Source: Saprospira sp. CCB-QB6
GTDB taxonomy: Bacteria; Bacteroidota; Bacteroidia; Chitinophagales; Saprospiraceae
Direction: 5' to 3'
NCBI RefSeq assembly: GCF_028464065.1
Contig: NZ_CP116808.1
Span: 3,377,501 to 3,441,500, forward strand
DNA length: 64,000 bases
This document shows positions 52,168 through 59,823 of the stretch, piece after piece. Below the pieces are notes generated by a model, which saw nothing but the letters and a program-made list of their open reading frames with translations, made no database searches and was not told the origin of the DNA. The number at the start of each line of letters is the position of its first letter. The stretch's first letter is position 1. Position numbers and translations under genes: made by a program.

Positions 52168-53673
52168 CTAATCTAGAAGCTGCTGCAAATCAGCAAGTTC
52201 TTTTAGGCTCGTTTGTAAATCCTGCTGAATCTTTTGGATAATCTCTTGGGGCGGATCATAGGCCACGGCCTCATATTGAATCTCTTTATAGCGGTTGATC
52301 GAGAGATCGTAATCATTTTCTTGTAGCTCAGCAAGGGGCACCATAAAGGACTGCTCGGTACGGCTGCGGTTCTCCTCCTGTTCCAGTTTGGCCCAGCGTT
52401 GCAAAATATCGGGCAGGTTATTCTCTTCATGGCTTTGGGCTTGGCCCTCTTTGCCCAAAAACTGCCGCTTATCATCTAGGGAAAAGCCATCGGCCTGCAT
52501 ATCATAGAACCAGACCTTATCGGTGCCGCCCGCATTGGTTTTGGTAAAAATCAGGATGGCCGTGCTGACCCCCGCATAGGGTTTGAAAACGCCCGAAGGC
52601 ATAGAAATAACGGCCTGTAGCTCCTGTTTTTCCACCAACTGCTGGCGGATTTCCTTATGGGCCTTGCTGCTGCCAAAGAGAACGCCATCGGGGATAATGA
52701 CCGCCGCTCTACCGCCATTTTTGAGTAGGCGAAGGATTTGGGCCAAAAAGAGCAATTCCGATTTGGTGGTCTTGACCATCTTCGTGAGTTCCTCATCCAA
52801 ATCATCCTTGTCCACCGTCCCCTTAAAAGGCGGATTGGCGAGGATGAGCGAGCAGCTCTCTTCTAGGTCGGCATTTCGGGGCGAAAGCGCATTGATATCG
52901 CGCAACAAAGGCTGCTCGATGCCGTGCACAAAAAGGTTCATGGCGCCCACACGGACCATAGTGGGATCAAACTCTAGGGCCGAGAACATCTTGCTGCGGA
53001 AATGCGCTTGGTTTTCGCTTTTGACCAAGGCATCTTTATGGTTTTTGCGGACATAATCGGCGGCCTCTACCAAAAAGCCCGCGGTACCCGCCGAGGGGTC
53101 GCAAATGGTATCTTGTACATTGGGTTGCATCATGTCCACCATCAGGCGGATAATGTGTCGGGGCGTGCGGAACTGTCCATTTTTCCCTGCCGAAGAGAGT
53201 TTAGATAAGAGATACTCATAGAGGTCCCCCTTGGTATCCGAGTCCTTATAATTGACCGAAGAAAGGGCCAACACCACCTGATCCAGCAACTTAGCGGAGG
53301 GGATCATAAAGCTGGCATTTTGCATATAGCGGGCAAAGATCGAGACATTTTCCTTAGCCTTCCCTTGTGAAAGTTCTTCTCGCATAAAGGGGAAAACCTC
53401 ATCGCGCATCTTTTCGAAGCGTTCTTCGGGGTTCATTTGTTTGAGGTTCGACCAGCGGAGGCTCTCTTGTTCTTCTTCAAAAAAGACCTTTTTCTCATAG
53501 CCTTCGCCAAAGAGGGCGGCCAGTTGGTCTTGTGCATTTTGGCGCATATCGAGTTCCTGCAAAAACATCAGGTAAGTCAGTTGCTCGATTACGGTCACGG
53601 GGTTGGTCACCCCACCCGACCAGAAGTAATTCCAAATTTTATCTATATCGTTGCGTAATTCTCCAGTAATCAT
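52168..53673 (-). CDS. hsdM: Type I restriction-modification DNA methyltransferase subunit
   Basis: 501 residues. An N-terminal HsdM helical domain (DKIWNYFWSGG, LTYLMFLQELD) precedes the N6-adenine methylase core, with SAM motif CDPSAGTAGFLVEAA near residue 190 and catalytic LANPPF near 280. It methylates host DNA at sites set by HsdS and is part of the restriction complex. The order is hsdR-hsdM-hsdS on the minus strand with 381 bases between hsdR and hsdM. Confidence 0.96.
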   Translation of the reverse strand: MITGELRNDIDKIWNYFWSGGVTNPVTVIEQLTYLMFLQELDMRQNAQDQLAALFGEGYEKKVFFEEEQESLRWSNLKQMNPEERFEKMRDEVFPFMREELSQGKAKENVSIFARYMQNASFMIPSAKLLDQVVLALSSVNYKDSDTKGDLYEYLLSKLSSAGKNGQFRTPRHIIRLMVDMMQPNVQDTICDPSAGTAGFLVEAADYVRKNHKDALVKSENQAHFRSKMFSALEFDPTMVRVGAMNLFVHGIEQPLLRDINALSPRNADLEESCSLILANPPFKGTVDKDDLDEELTKMVKTTKSELLFLAQILRLLKNGGRAAVIIPDGVLFGSSKAHKEIRQQLVEKQELQAVISMPSGVFKPYAGVSTAILIFTKTNAGGTDKVWFYDMQADGFSLDDKRQFLGKEGQAQSHEENNLPDILQRWAKLEQEENRSRTEQSFMVPLAELQENDYDLSINRYKEIQYEAVAYDPPQEIIQKIQQDLQTSLKELADLQQLLD

Positions 53674-54054
53674 AAAGCTATTTTTTTGAGGGGGGAATAT
53701 AGGAAGTTTTTTGTTGGGGCGGGGGGATTTTTTGTTTAGTTGTTTTTGTGGGGGGGGGCTTGGGTCATATATCTCATTTTTCTTATTATTTCCCTTCCAT
53801 GCTTACAGCCCTGGGCTGAAGCCCAGGGTTGTTGACTGAGCGAACTGACGGACTAAAGTCCTTGTTCGCTTTTCTATTCTAAGGCTATTCACTATAGTAA
53901 GAAAATGATCCCAAGCCGTTTATTCGTAGCCGTTATGGGCCGATGGTTTTAACCATCGGCTCATTTTCATTGCGCCTAGTATGGCCTCTTTTGTTGCTGT
54001 GGGTTTCAACCCACAGGTACTATGAAATGCCAATAGTCGCCTAGGGGCTTATCC
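53674..54054. other. hsdR-hsdM spacer with hairpin repeats
   Basis: It contains G runs near 53710-53760, a hairpin CCCTGGGCTGAAGCCCAGGG (53809-53828), a GACGGACTAAAGTCC stem, the two-hairpin module and a CCTAGGGGCTTATCCCTAAG repeat that runs into the 3' end of hsdR. No gene is seen. Confidence 0.65.
53930..54022 (+). repeat. Two-hairpin repeat module, copy B
   Basis: GGGCCGATGGTTTTAACCATCG, ATTGCGCCTAGTATGGCC and GTGGGTTTCAACCCAC, nearly the same as 38430-38525. Beyond it both copies continue to CCAATAGTCGCCTAGGGGCTT (after 13 bases here). Confidence 0.8.
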
Positions 54055-57000
54055 CTAAGCCGGTTCCGTATTCTTATTTATGGCCTTAATGAGGTCTACA
54101 AGGCCATGAGCATGCCCGCCGAAGAGCTCTATTAAATTGCCATGGTGATTGAAGGGCTCGCCCATAATATCTTGGGGGGGTAAATAGCCATTGGTCACAA
54201 AATGTTGCACAATCAATTGGACTAGGGCCAGTTGTTGGGCATTCCATTTTTGTTCTTGCAGATAATCGGCAAAAGCGTTTTGGACGGCTGCGGGATCTAG
54301 ACCAATAATCGAGCGGATGAATCGGCCCAAAGAGAGCTCGCCTTGTTCGGCTTGCAGCTCTTCTTTTTTGCCTTGGGTTTGCTCAAGGATAAAGCGTTCT
54401 AGGGCTTCTACCTCGGCTAGGGTCAGGGGCTGATTGCTATGCAGCTTTTGCAGATAAAGCTGCTCCTTATTTTCGGTCAGTAGGCGGTAGAGTCGTTGTT
54501 TGTAGGGTTCGGAATAGCCACCGCCATAGCCTTCCATTTCTCTTTCTTCTGCTCCAGTTAGTTCATCGGCAAAATGGCTATAAATGGCTTTCTTTTGCTT
54601 TTTATCGAGCAGGCGGAGCAGTTCTCGGAGTTCTAGGCGGGCCGTTTCTAGTCCCCAGAAATCGAGGGCCTCAATAGCGCCGATTTGGCGCAATTCTCTA
54701 ATGAGTGTTGCTTTTTCTCGGATCTGTTTGATATTGCCTTTTTGGGCCAGCAGATCGAGGCTTTCGCGCAGGCGGTTGGCCTTTTTGCTTCGGTCTTTAT
54801 TTTTTAGGAAAAGCAATTGTAGTTGCCAAATCATTTGATCGAAGCGGCGGGCGCCCAGATCGCTATCCTGATTGACCTGAGCGGCTAGGGGGGCTAGCTC
54901 GTCTACAATTTCCTTCAGCTCTTTGCTATTGAGTTGATCCCAGCGGCTGCGCTGTTCATACTTCTTATAGATGGGGTAAACCGCTTTAACCTCAATCTGA
55001 TGCAGGTCTAGGGCCATTAGGGCCTGCCAGGCCTCATCTCTTAGGGCCTTTTGATGGGCCAAAAAGCGTTCATCTTCTTGATAATCTAGATGATTGAGGG
55101 CTTGGGCAATCTCTAATTTGAGTTTATAGGCTCGCTCCTCCATAGAGGGGCTGCGGCTGCCTTGGCCCTTATCAAATTCCGCCTCGAAGAAGCTTACATT
55201 ATCGCAGACATCAAAGATGTAGAAGAAGGTTTTATCTTGGCTGGGCCCAAAGAGGTCGGGCGCTAGGCGGGTGCCTCTACCCAGCATCTGCCAGAACTTG
55301 GCATGAGAGCGGACCTTTTTGTAGAAGACCAGATTGACAATTTCGGGTACATCTACGCCCGTATCGAGCATATCGACCGAAATGGCAATTTGGGGCAATT
55401 GGTTGGGGTCTTTAAAGCGATCGTAAAGCGATTCCACATAATCCTTAGCGCTATAAATGGTTTCGGCTAGATCGGCTTGGGCCGGAAAAAGCAGGTCAAA
55501 GCGCTGTTTGAGGAATTTAGCATGCTTGGTATTCTTGGCAAAGATGATGGTTTTGCCCAGTTTATCGCCTTGGTCGACCTTTAGGCCTTTTTCCATTAGT
55601 AGATTGAGGATTTTATCGGCCGTAGGGGCATTGAAGAGGCGGACATCTAGCTCGCTATTGGCGATAGATTCGGGCATTTCCTCTTCTTCCTCATTCATGA
55701 AGCTATCTTCATACTCTTCTTTTTCGGCCGCGCTGAGGTCCTTATAATGCACGCCTTCATTGGTAATTTGGGTGCTGCCATCTACGATGATAGGCGGAAC
55801 CAGATAATTGGCCTCCACAGCAGCTTTGAGGGGATACTCAAAAGTGGGGTTTTCATTGGCGCAATGAAAGAGCTGATAGGTATTGCGGTCCACCTGATCT
55901 TGGGGGGTAGCCGTTAGGCCGATTAGGATGGCATCAAAATAATCAAAGATGGCCTTATACTTTTTATAGACGGAGCGGTGGGCCTCATCCACAATAATAA
56001 AATCGAATTGGGCAATGCCAAATTTTCGACCCTCCTCTCGGTTGAGGTAGTTGAGCATAGTCGGATAAGTAGAAAAGACCAGGCGGGCGTGTTCTTCGCC
56101 TTCTTCCTTCTTATCGAGCAGACTAAGGCTGCTGTAGTTTTCTAGGTGGTTTTTAAAGGCATGTTGGGCTTGCTTGACTAAACTGCGGCGGTCGGCCAAA
56201 AAGAGAATGCGTTTGGCCCAGTTGTTTTCAAAAAGGACCTTGGCTAAGGCGGCAGCCGTACGGGTTTTTCCGCTACCGGTGGCCATAGACAAAAGCACGG
56301 CCCGCTCTCGGTTTTCTAGGGCTTGGTTTACGCTCAGGATGGCCTGTATTTGGTAGGGGCGACCAGCAATATTGGGGTCGGGCCCTACGGTCTCAATAGC
56401 TTGGCGCTGCTTGTGTTTATAATGTAAACTCTGTAGCTCTTCTCGGCTATAAAAGCCGAGGATGCGGCGTTCTGCCTTATAAAATTGATCGTCAATGATT
56501 GTGGTTTCTAGGCCATTGCTCAAAAAGATAATGGGGCGGCGGCCCGTATCTCGTTCTAGGGCATCCGCATATATTTTGGCTTGTTCCTTTCCCTTTTCTG
56601 GATCTTTCGTAATGGATTTAGCTTCGAGGATGGCCAGGGGTAGTCCCTTTTCATCAAAGAATACATAATCGACAAAGCCGTTGCGGCCGGGCAGCATTTG
56701 GTTAAGCTTATATTCTTGAGCGACTTGTCGATTATCCTCTAGGTTCCAGCCCGCTTCTCGCAGCATCTGGTTAATATAGAGGTCGCGACTTGCTTTTTCG
56801 CTTCGCACCTCTGGCGCTAGGCCAGGTTCCTCGCCTTTTTTCAGCAGATTGGCGCGGTTGCGTTCTTTTTGGGCCTTAAACTGTGCGTTTTCTTCTTTTA
56901 GTCGCTGGTGTTCTGCCTCAATCTTCTTGAGTCGTTCCAGCTCCTTGAGGATAGTTTTTTGTTTGTCCTCAAAGGTTTTTTCAAGTTGGGCCAATTCCTT

Positions 57001-57456
57001 TCGGCTCAACTCTTTTTGTTCGGCTCCGCCTAGGGGCAGATGCTCATCGGACCAGCTATGAATGGGCATAGCCTCATTGGCCGAATAGCTTCGGGCCAGC
57101 CAATTCATAAAGCGGAAAACATTTTTCAGGGCTTCTTTGGCTTCCGAAGCATTGATCGCCTGAGCGCTATGGGCGGCGGTATTTCCAATTTTGCGAATGT
57201 AATCTAGGTCCCGCTGCATAGAAGGTCGCAGCATTTGCTTAAAGCTAGGCTTTTGCAAAAGACCAAAAAGGGTTTCATCCAGATAACGTTGGCCCAAATC
57301 TTCATCATGGTCATAGAGCCAATAAACGGTCAGTTCTAGGGTCAATCGGCTATAAAAAGCAGCCGTACGAGGGGCGGTCAATAGATGTTTTTCGGCCTCT
57401 CTGGCTTGGGTATATAGCTGGGGCCATTCCTTTTTGAGGAATTGGAAGTTACTCAT
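54055..57456 (-). CDS. hsdR: Type I restriction enzyme R subunit (EcoEI-like)
   Basis: 1,133 residues. Residues 1-125 form a DUF4145-like helical domain and 155-205 a coiled coil. The nuclease core has Asp263 and Glu278-Ala-Lys280 (LPLAILEAKS), a PD-(D/E)XK site. The translocase follows: Walker A ATGSGKT 392-398, DEAH 490-493, GLTATPQ, and motif VI in MLGRGTRLAPDL. The C-terminal part is of the EcoEI R type. It cuts unmodified DNA after ATP-driven translocation. The last codons and stop lie inside a dispersed hairpin repeat, so its C-terminus may be altered. Confidence 0.95.
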   Translation of the reverse strand: MSNFQFLKKEWPQLYTQAREAEKHLLTAPRTAAFYSRLTLELTVYWLYDHDEDLGQRYLDETLFGLLQKPSFKQMLRPSMQRDLDYIRKIGNTAAHSAQAINASEAKEALKNVFRFMNWLARSYSANEAMPIHSWSDEHLPLGGAEQKELSRKELAQLEKTFEDKQKTILKELERLKKIEAEHQRLKEENAQFKAQKERNRANLLKKGEEPGLAPEVRSEKASRDLYINQMLREAGWNLEDNRQVAQEYKLNQMLPGRNGFVDYVFFDEKGLPLAILEAKSITKDPEKGKEQAKIYADALERDTGRRPIIFLSNGLETTIIDDQFYKAERRILGFYSREELQSLHYKHKQRQAIETVGPDPNIAGRPYQIQAILSVNQALENRERAVLLSMATGSGKTRTAAALAKVLFENNWAKRILFLADRRSLVKQAQHAFKNHLENYSSLSLLDKKEEGEEHARLVFSTYPTMLNYLNREEGRKFGIAQFDFIIVDEAHRSVYKKYKAIFDYFDAILIGLTATPQDQVDRNTYQLFHCANENPTFEYPLKAAVEANYLVPPIIVDGSTQITNEGVHYKDLSAAEKEEYEDSFMNEEEEEMPESIANSELDVRLFNAPTADKILNLLMEKGLKVDQGDKLGKTIIFAKNTKHAKFLKQRFDLLFPAQADLAETIYSAKDYVESLYDRFKDPNQLPQIAISVDMLDTGVDVPEIVNLVFYKKVRSHAKFWQMLGRGTRLAPDLFGPSQDKTFFYIFDVCDNVSFFEAEFDKGQGSRSPSMEERAYKLKLEIAQALNHLDYQEDERFLAHQKALRDEAWQALMALDLHQIEVKAVYPIYKKYEQRSRWDQLNSKELKEIVDELAPLAAQVNQDSDLGARRFDQMIWQLQLLFLKNKDRSKKANRLRESLDLLAQKGNIKQIREKATLIRELRQIGAIEALDFWGLETARLELRELLRLLDKKQKKAIYSHFADELTGAEEREMEGYGGGYSEPYKQRLYRLLTENKEQLYLQKLHSNQPLTLAEVEALERFILEQTQGKKEELQAEQGELSLGRFIRSIIGLDPAAVQNAFADYLQEQKWNAQQLALVQLIVQHFVTNGYLPPQDIMGEPFNHHGNLIELFGGHAHGLVDLIKAINKNTEPA

Positions 57457-57565
57457 GTTTGTCTGTTTTGTTCTGCCCTGAAAATAATTAAAAATGCTTC
57501 AAGAACTACAAAGAAAACAGACTTTTGTCCAGCCTATCTAGAATCTAATATTTTTTTGATGTTTT

Positions 57566-57722
57566 GGAGCCTCCGCTGCGGCTTCGCCTTGCGGCGCTAC
57601 GTTGCGCAGGCTCGCTGTTACTTGCTTCGCTGCGTCGGCTCCCGGTGGTCGGGTCGCTCGGCCCTGCGGCGGCTTTGCCGCCTTGGTCTGGCCTGACGGC
57701 CACTGCTGCACATCGCTAGGCC
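57566..57722 (+). repeat. GC-rich intergenic element, copy 18 (forward)
   Basis: GGAGCCTCCGCTGCGGCTTC, GCGGCGCTACG, an insert CTTGCTTCGCTGCGTCGG/CCCGGTGGTCGGG, CGCTCGGCCCTGCGG, variable hairpin GGCGGCTTTGCCGCC, GGTCTGGCCTGACGGCCA and CATCGCTAGGCC. It opens composite locus 3, upstream of hsdR. Confidence 0.85.
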
Positions 57723-57980
57723 GATACTGTGGGTTAACACCCACAGCAATCTGGTATCGCTTTGCGATGCCTTATAAATGAGGGTTAAAACCCTCATTGA
57801 TCTAAATCTTTTGGCTTTTTATCTTTCTCACTTAGTCAATCGACCCTCTTTTAGCTATGGGCTGAAGGTTTTAACCTTCGGCCCATTTTATTAGGTTTTG
57901 CATGGCTTCCCTTTTTGCAGTGGGTTTCAACCCACAGGCCAATAGGATATAAATTTCCCCCCTAGGGCCAAGGCCCTAGG
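57723..57980 (+). repeat. Hairpin chain and single 81-bp unit of composite locus 3
   Basis: Collinear with 48444-48740 of locus 2. It has CTGTGGGTTAACACCCACAG, GGTATCGCTTTGCGATGCC, GAGGGTTAAAACCCTC, the GGGCTGAAGGTTTTAACCTT hairpin, GTGGGTTTCAACCCAC and CCTAGGGCCAAGGCCCTAGG. Only one 81-bp unit is present here. Confidence 0.9.
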
Positions 57981-58319
57981 CTATTGAATCTGTCATCCCC
58001 TCCTGCGAGGGGATTCGTCTTTACCCCTGAGCTTGAACAGTTAAGCAAACAAGATCTTCAATAAACTTCTTTCTCTTTCTCTTGAAACATAAGAATTAGG
58101 AGCTAGGAGCCAAGACCGAAAATTTCGTCTGGGCCCAATTAACCAATAGAGCCAAACAAAAAGCCCCCTCGAAGGAGGGGGCGACTATGACTATTAGCCT
58201 AGGGGCAAGCCCCTAGGGTAAAATGAGAAGGGCTTAAATACAACCGCATCCAATATTTCGCTACTAAGCGAGCTTAGCTAATTTGTAGTAGGGTTGGTCC
58301 AGAAAAAAAAGATAGGGCC
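57981..58319 (+). repeat. 339-bp noncoding module, copy 3
   Basis: Same length as copy 2 and differs from it at only scattered positions. One change keeps pairing: GGGGCAAGCCCC here, GGGGCTTGCCCC there. Direct orientation relative to copy 2, 8.2 kb apart. Confidence 0.93.
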
Positions 58320-59080
58320 TTATGCACCCTCCCCACGTCAATTGTAATCTACAGATTAGCTGGGGGAAATTCCCCACGTCAATTGTAATCTGCAGATTAG
58401 CTGGGGGAAATTCCCCATGTCAATTGTAATTTGCAGATTAGCTCTGGGATTTTCCCAACGTCGATTGTAATTTGCAGATTAGCTCTGGGATTTTCCCAAC
58501 GTCGATTGTAATTTGCAGATTAGCTCTGGGATTTTCCCAACGTCAATTGTAATTCGCAGATTAGCTCTGGGATTTTCCCAACGTCAATTGTAATTTGCAG
58601 ATTAGCTCTGGGATTTTCCCAACGTCAATTGTAATTTGCAGATTAGCTCTGGGATTTTCCCAACGTCAATTGTAATTCGCAGATTAGCTCTGGGATTTTC
58701 CCAACGTCGATTGTAATTTGCAGATTAGCTCTGGGATTTTCCCAACGTCAATTGTAATTCGCAGATTAGCTCTGGGATTTTCCCAACGTCAATTGTAATT
58801 TGCAGATTAGCTCTGGGATTTTCCCAACGTCAATTGTAATTTGCAGATTAGCTCTGGGATTTTCCCAACGTCAATTGTAATCTGCAAATTAGCTGGGGGA
58901 AATTCCCCCTAGCTAAATGTATCAATGCAGATGCCTTGGGGGAATCCCTCTAGTTAAATGTAATGATGCAGATGGCTATGGCGCAACGCCACAGCTAAAT
59001 GTAAGGATGCAGACGGCTGTGGCGCAACGCCAGAGCTAAATGTAATGCTGAAGATGCCTTGGGGGAATCCCCCAAGCTCC
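58320..59080 (+). repeat. 41-bp tandem array 3 (18 units, several hairpin cores)
   Basis: Eighteen units at 41 bases from about 58338. The core is GCTGGGGGAAATTCCCC in the first units, then GCTCTGGGATTTTCCCAAC in the central block, GGGGGAAATTCCCCC once more, and finally CTTGGGGGAATCCCTC, CTATGGCGCAACGCCACAG, CTGTGGCGCAACGCCAGAG and CTTGGGGGAATCCCCCAAG. The last four share cores and linker (GCTAAATGTAATGATGCAGA) with array 1. Confidence 0.95.
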
Positions 59081-59152
59081 CTGATAAATAAAATCCTAGC
59101 GGCAAGGAAGGGGCACAGACAAAATTTCAAACAGAGTTTTTTATGCGTGTAG

Positions 59153-59294
59153 AGGCGGCGAAGCCGCCGGCTGAGGGATGGATAGGGTGGCCCGCAGGGC
59201 CAGACCGAGCAAAAATGCGCAGCATTTTTTGCGAAGGGCCGAGCGAGCAGCGAGCCCGGAACAGCCCGACCCGACCGAAGGGAGGGGCAGCCCC
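59153..59294 (-). repeat. GC-rich intergenic element, copy 19 (reverse)
   Basis: AGGCGGCGAAGCCGCCGG, GGCTGAGGG, GGCCCGCAGGGCCAGACC, variable hairpin GCAAAAATGCGC/GCATTTTTTGC, AGGGCCGAGCGAGCAGCGAG and GAGGGGCAGCCCC. It closes composite locus 3. Confidence 0.85.
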
Positions 59295-59384
59295 AAAAAA
59301 GAAAAGAAGGGAAAAGAATTGTAACGATTGGACAATTTGGGCAATATGAAGGAGAAAGACATTTATCACTAAAAACCTAGGCCT

Positions 59385-59549
59385 ATGCGTTATTTAATCA
59401 TTTTGAGCTGTATTTATTGTTTTAGCATATCGCTTTGGGGGCAAGACAAATATCAAATTTTTTATGTTTCGGGCAAGGCGGATTTAAGCGCAGAGCAGCA
59501 GGCTGATTTGACTAAGATTTTGCGGGCGCACACGGCCTATCGCTGTTAA
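59385..59549 (+). pseudogene. Truncated paralogue of the OmpA/coiled-coil protein
   Basis: 54 codons: a signal peptide ending LWGQ, then DKYQIFYVSGKADLSAEQQA and DLTKILRAHTAYRC before a stop. It matches the start of the protein at 59824 (LAQDKYQLFYAPNAYSLTAK, QQADLTKILRARP) and then breaks off where that protein continues its OmpA-like domain. The remainder of the paralogue is missing, so this is a gene remnant joined to unrelated sequence. Confidence 0.85.
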
Positions 59550-59550
59550 T

Positions 59551-59730
59551 CAAACACTATCTTTCAGGCTGTCTAGAAAATCAGTAACTAAGGTTGTTGG
59601 GATTAAGTGTCAAGATGGCCAATATCAATTTGGATGGATAGAAGGCAAAGGAAAAGAACTAAGAGGGATGAACATAGAGTTTGAATCTCTGACTAAAGAG
59701 GAGCTTCAAACCCGTTTGAGATCGCTTTAA
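59551..59730 (+). pseudogene. 3' fragment of an unknown gene
   Basis: An open stretch in another frame without a start codon. It reads QTLSFRLSRKSVTKVVGI, KCQDGQYQFGWIEGKGKELR, GMNIEFESLTKEELQTRLRS, L and stop. It looks like the natural C-terminal end of a protein whose front is missing. The join to the truncated paralogue is near 59530-59550. I do not recognise the family. Confidence 0.55.
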
Positions 59731-59823
59731 TTTTTCCTGTTGGGCCACTAGAAGCTGTAACAATTGCTTTTCTTGCCCTTATAAGAGAAATAGCATAAAA
59801 CCTTAACCCCTAAATTGTAGCCT

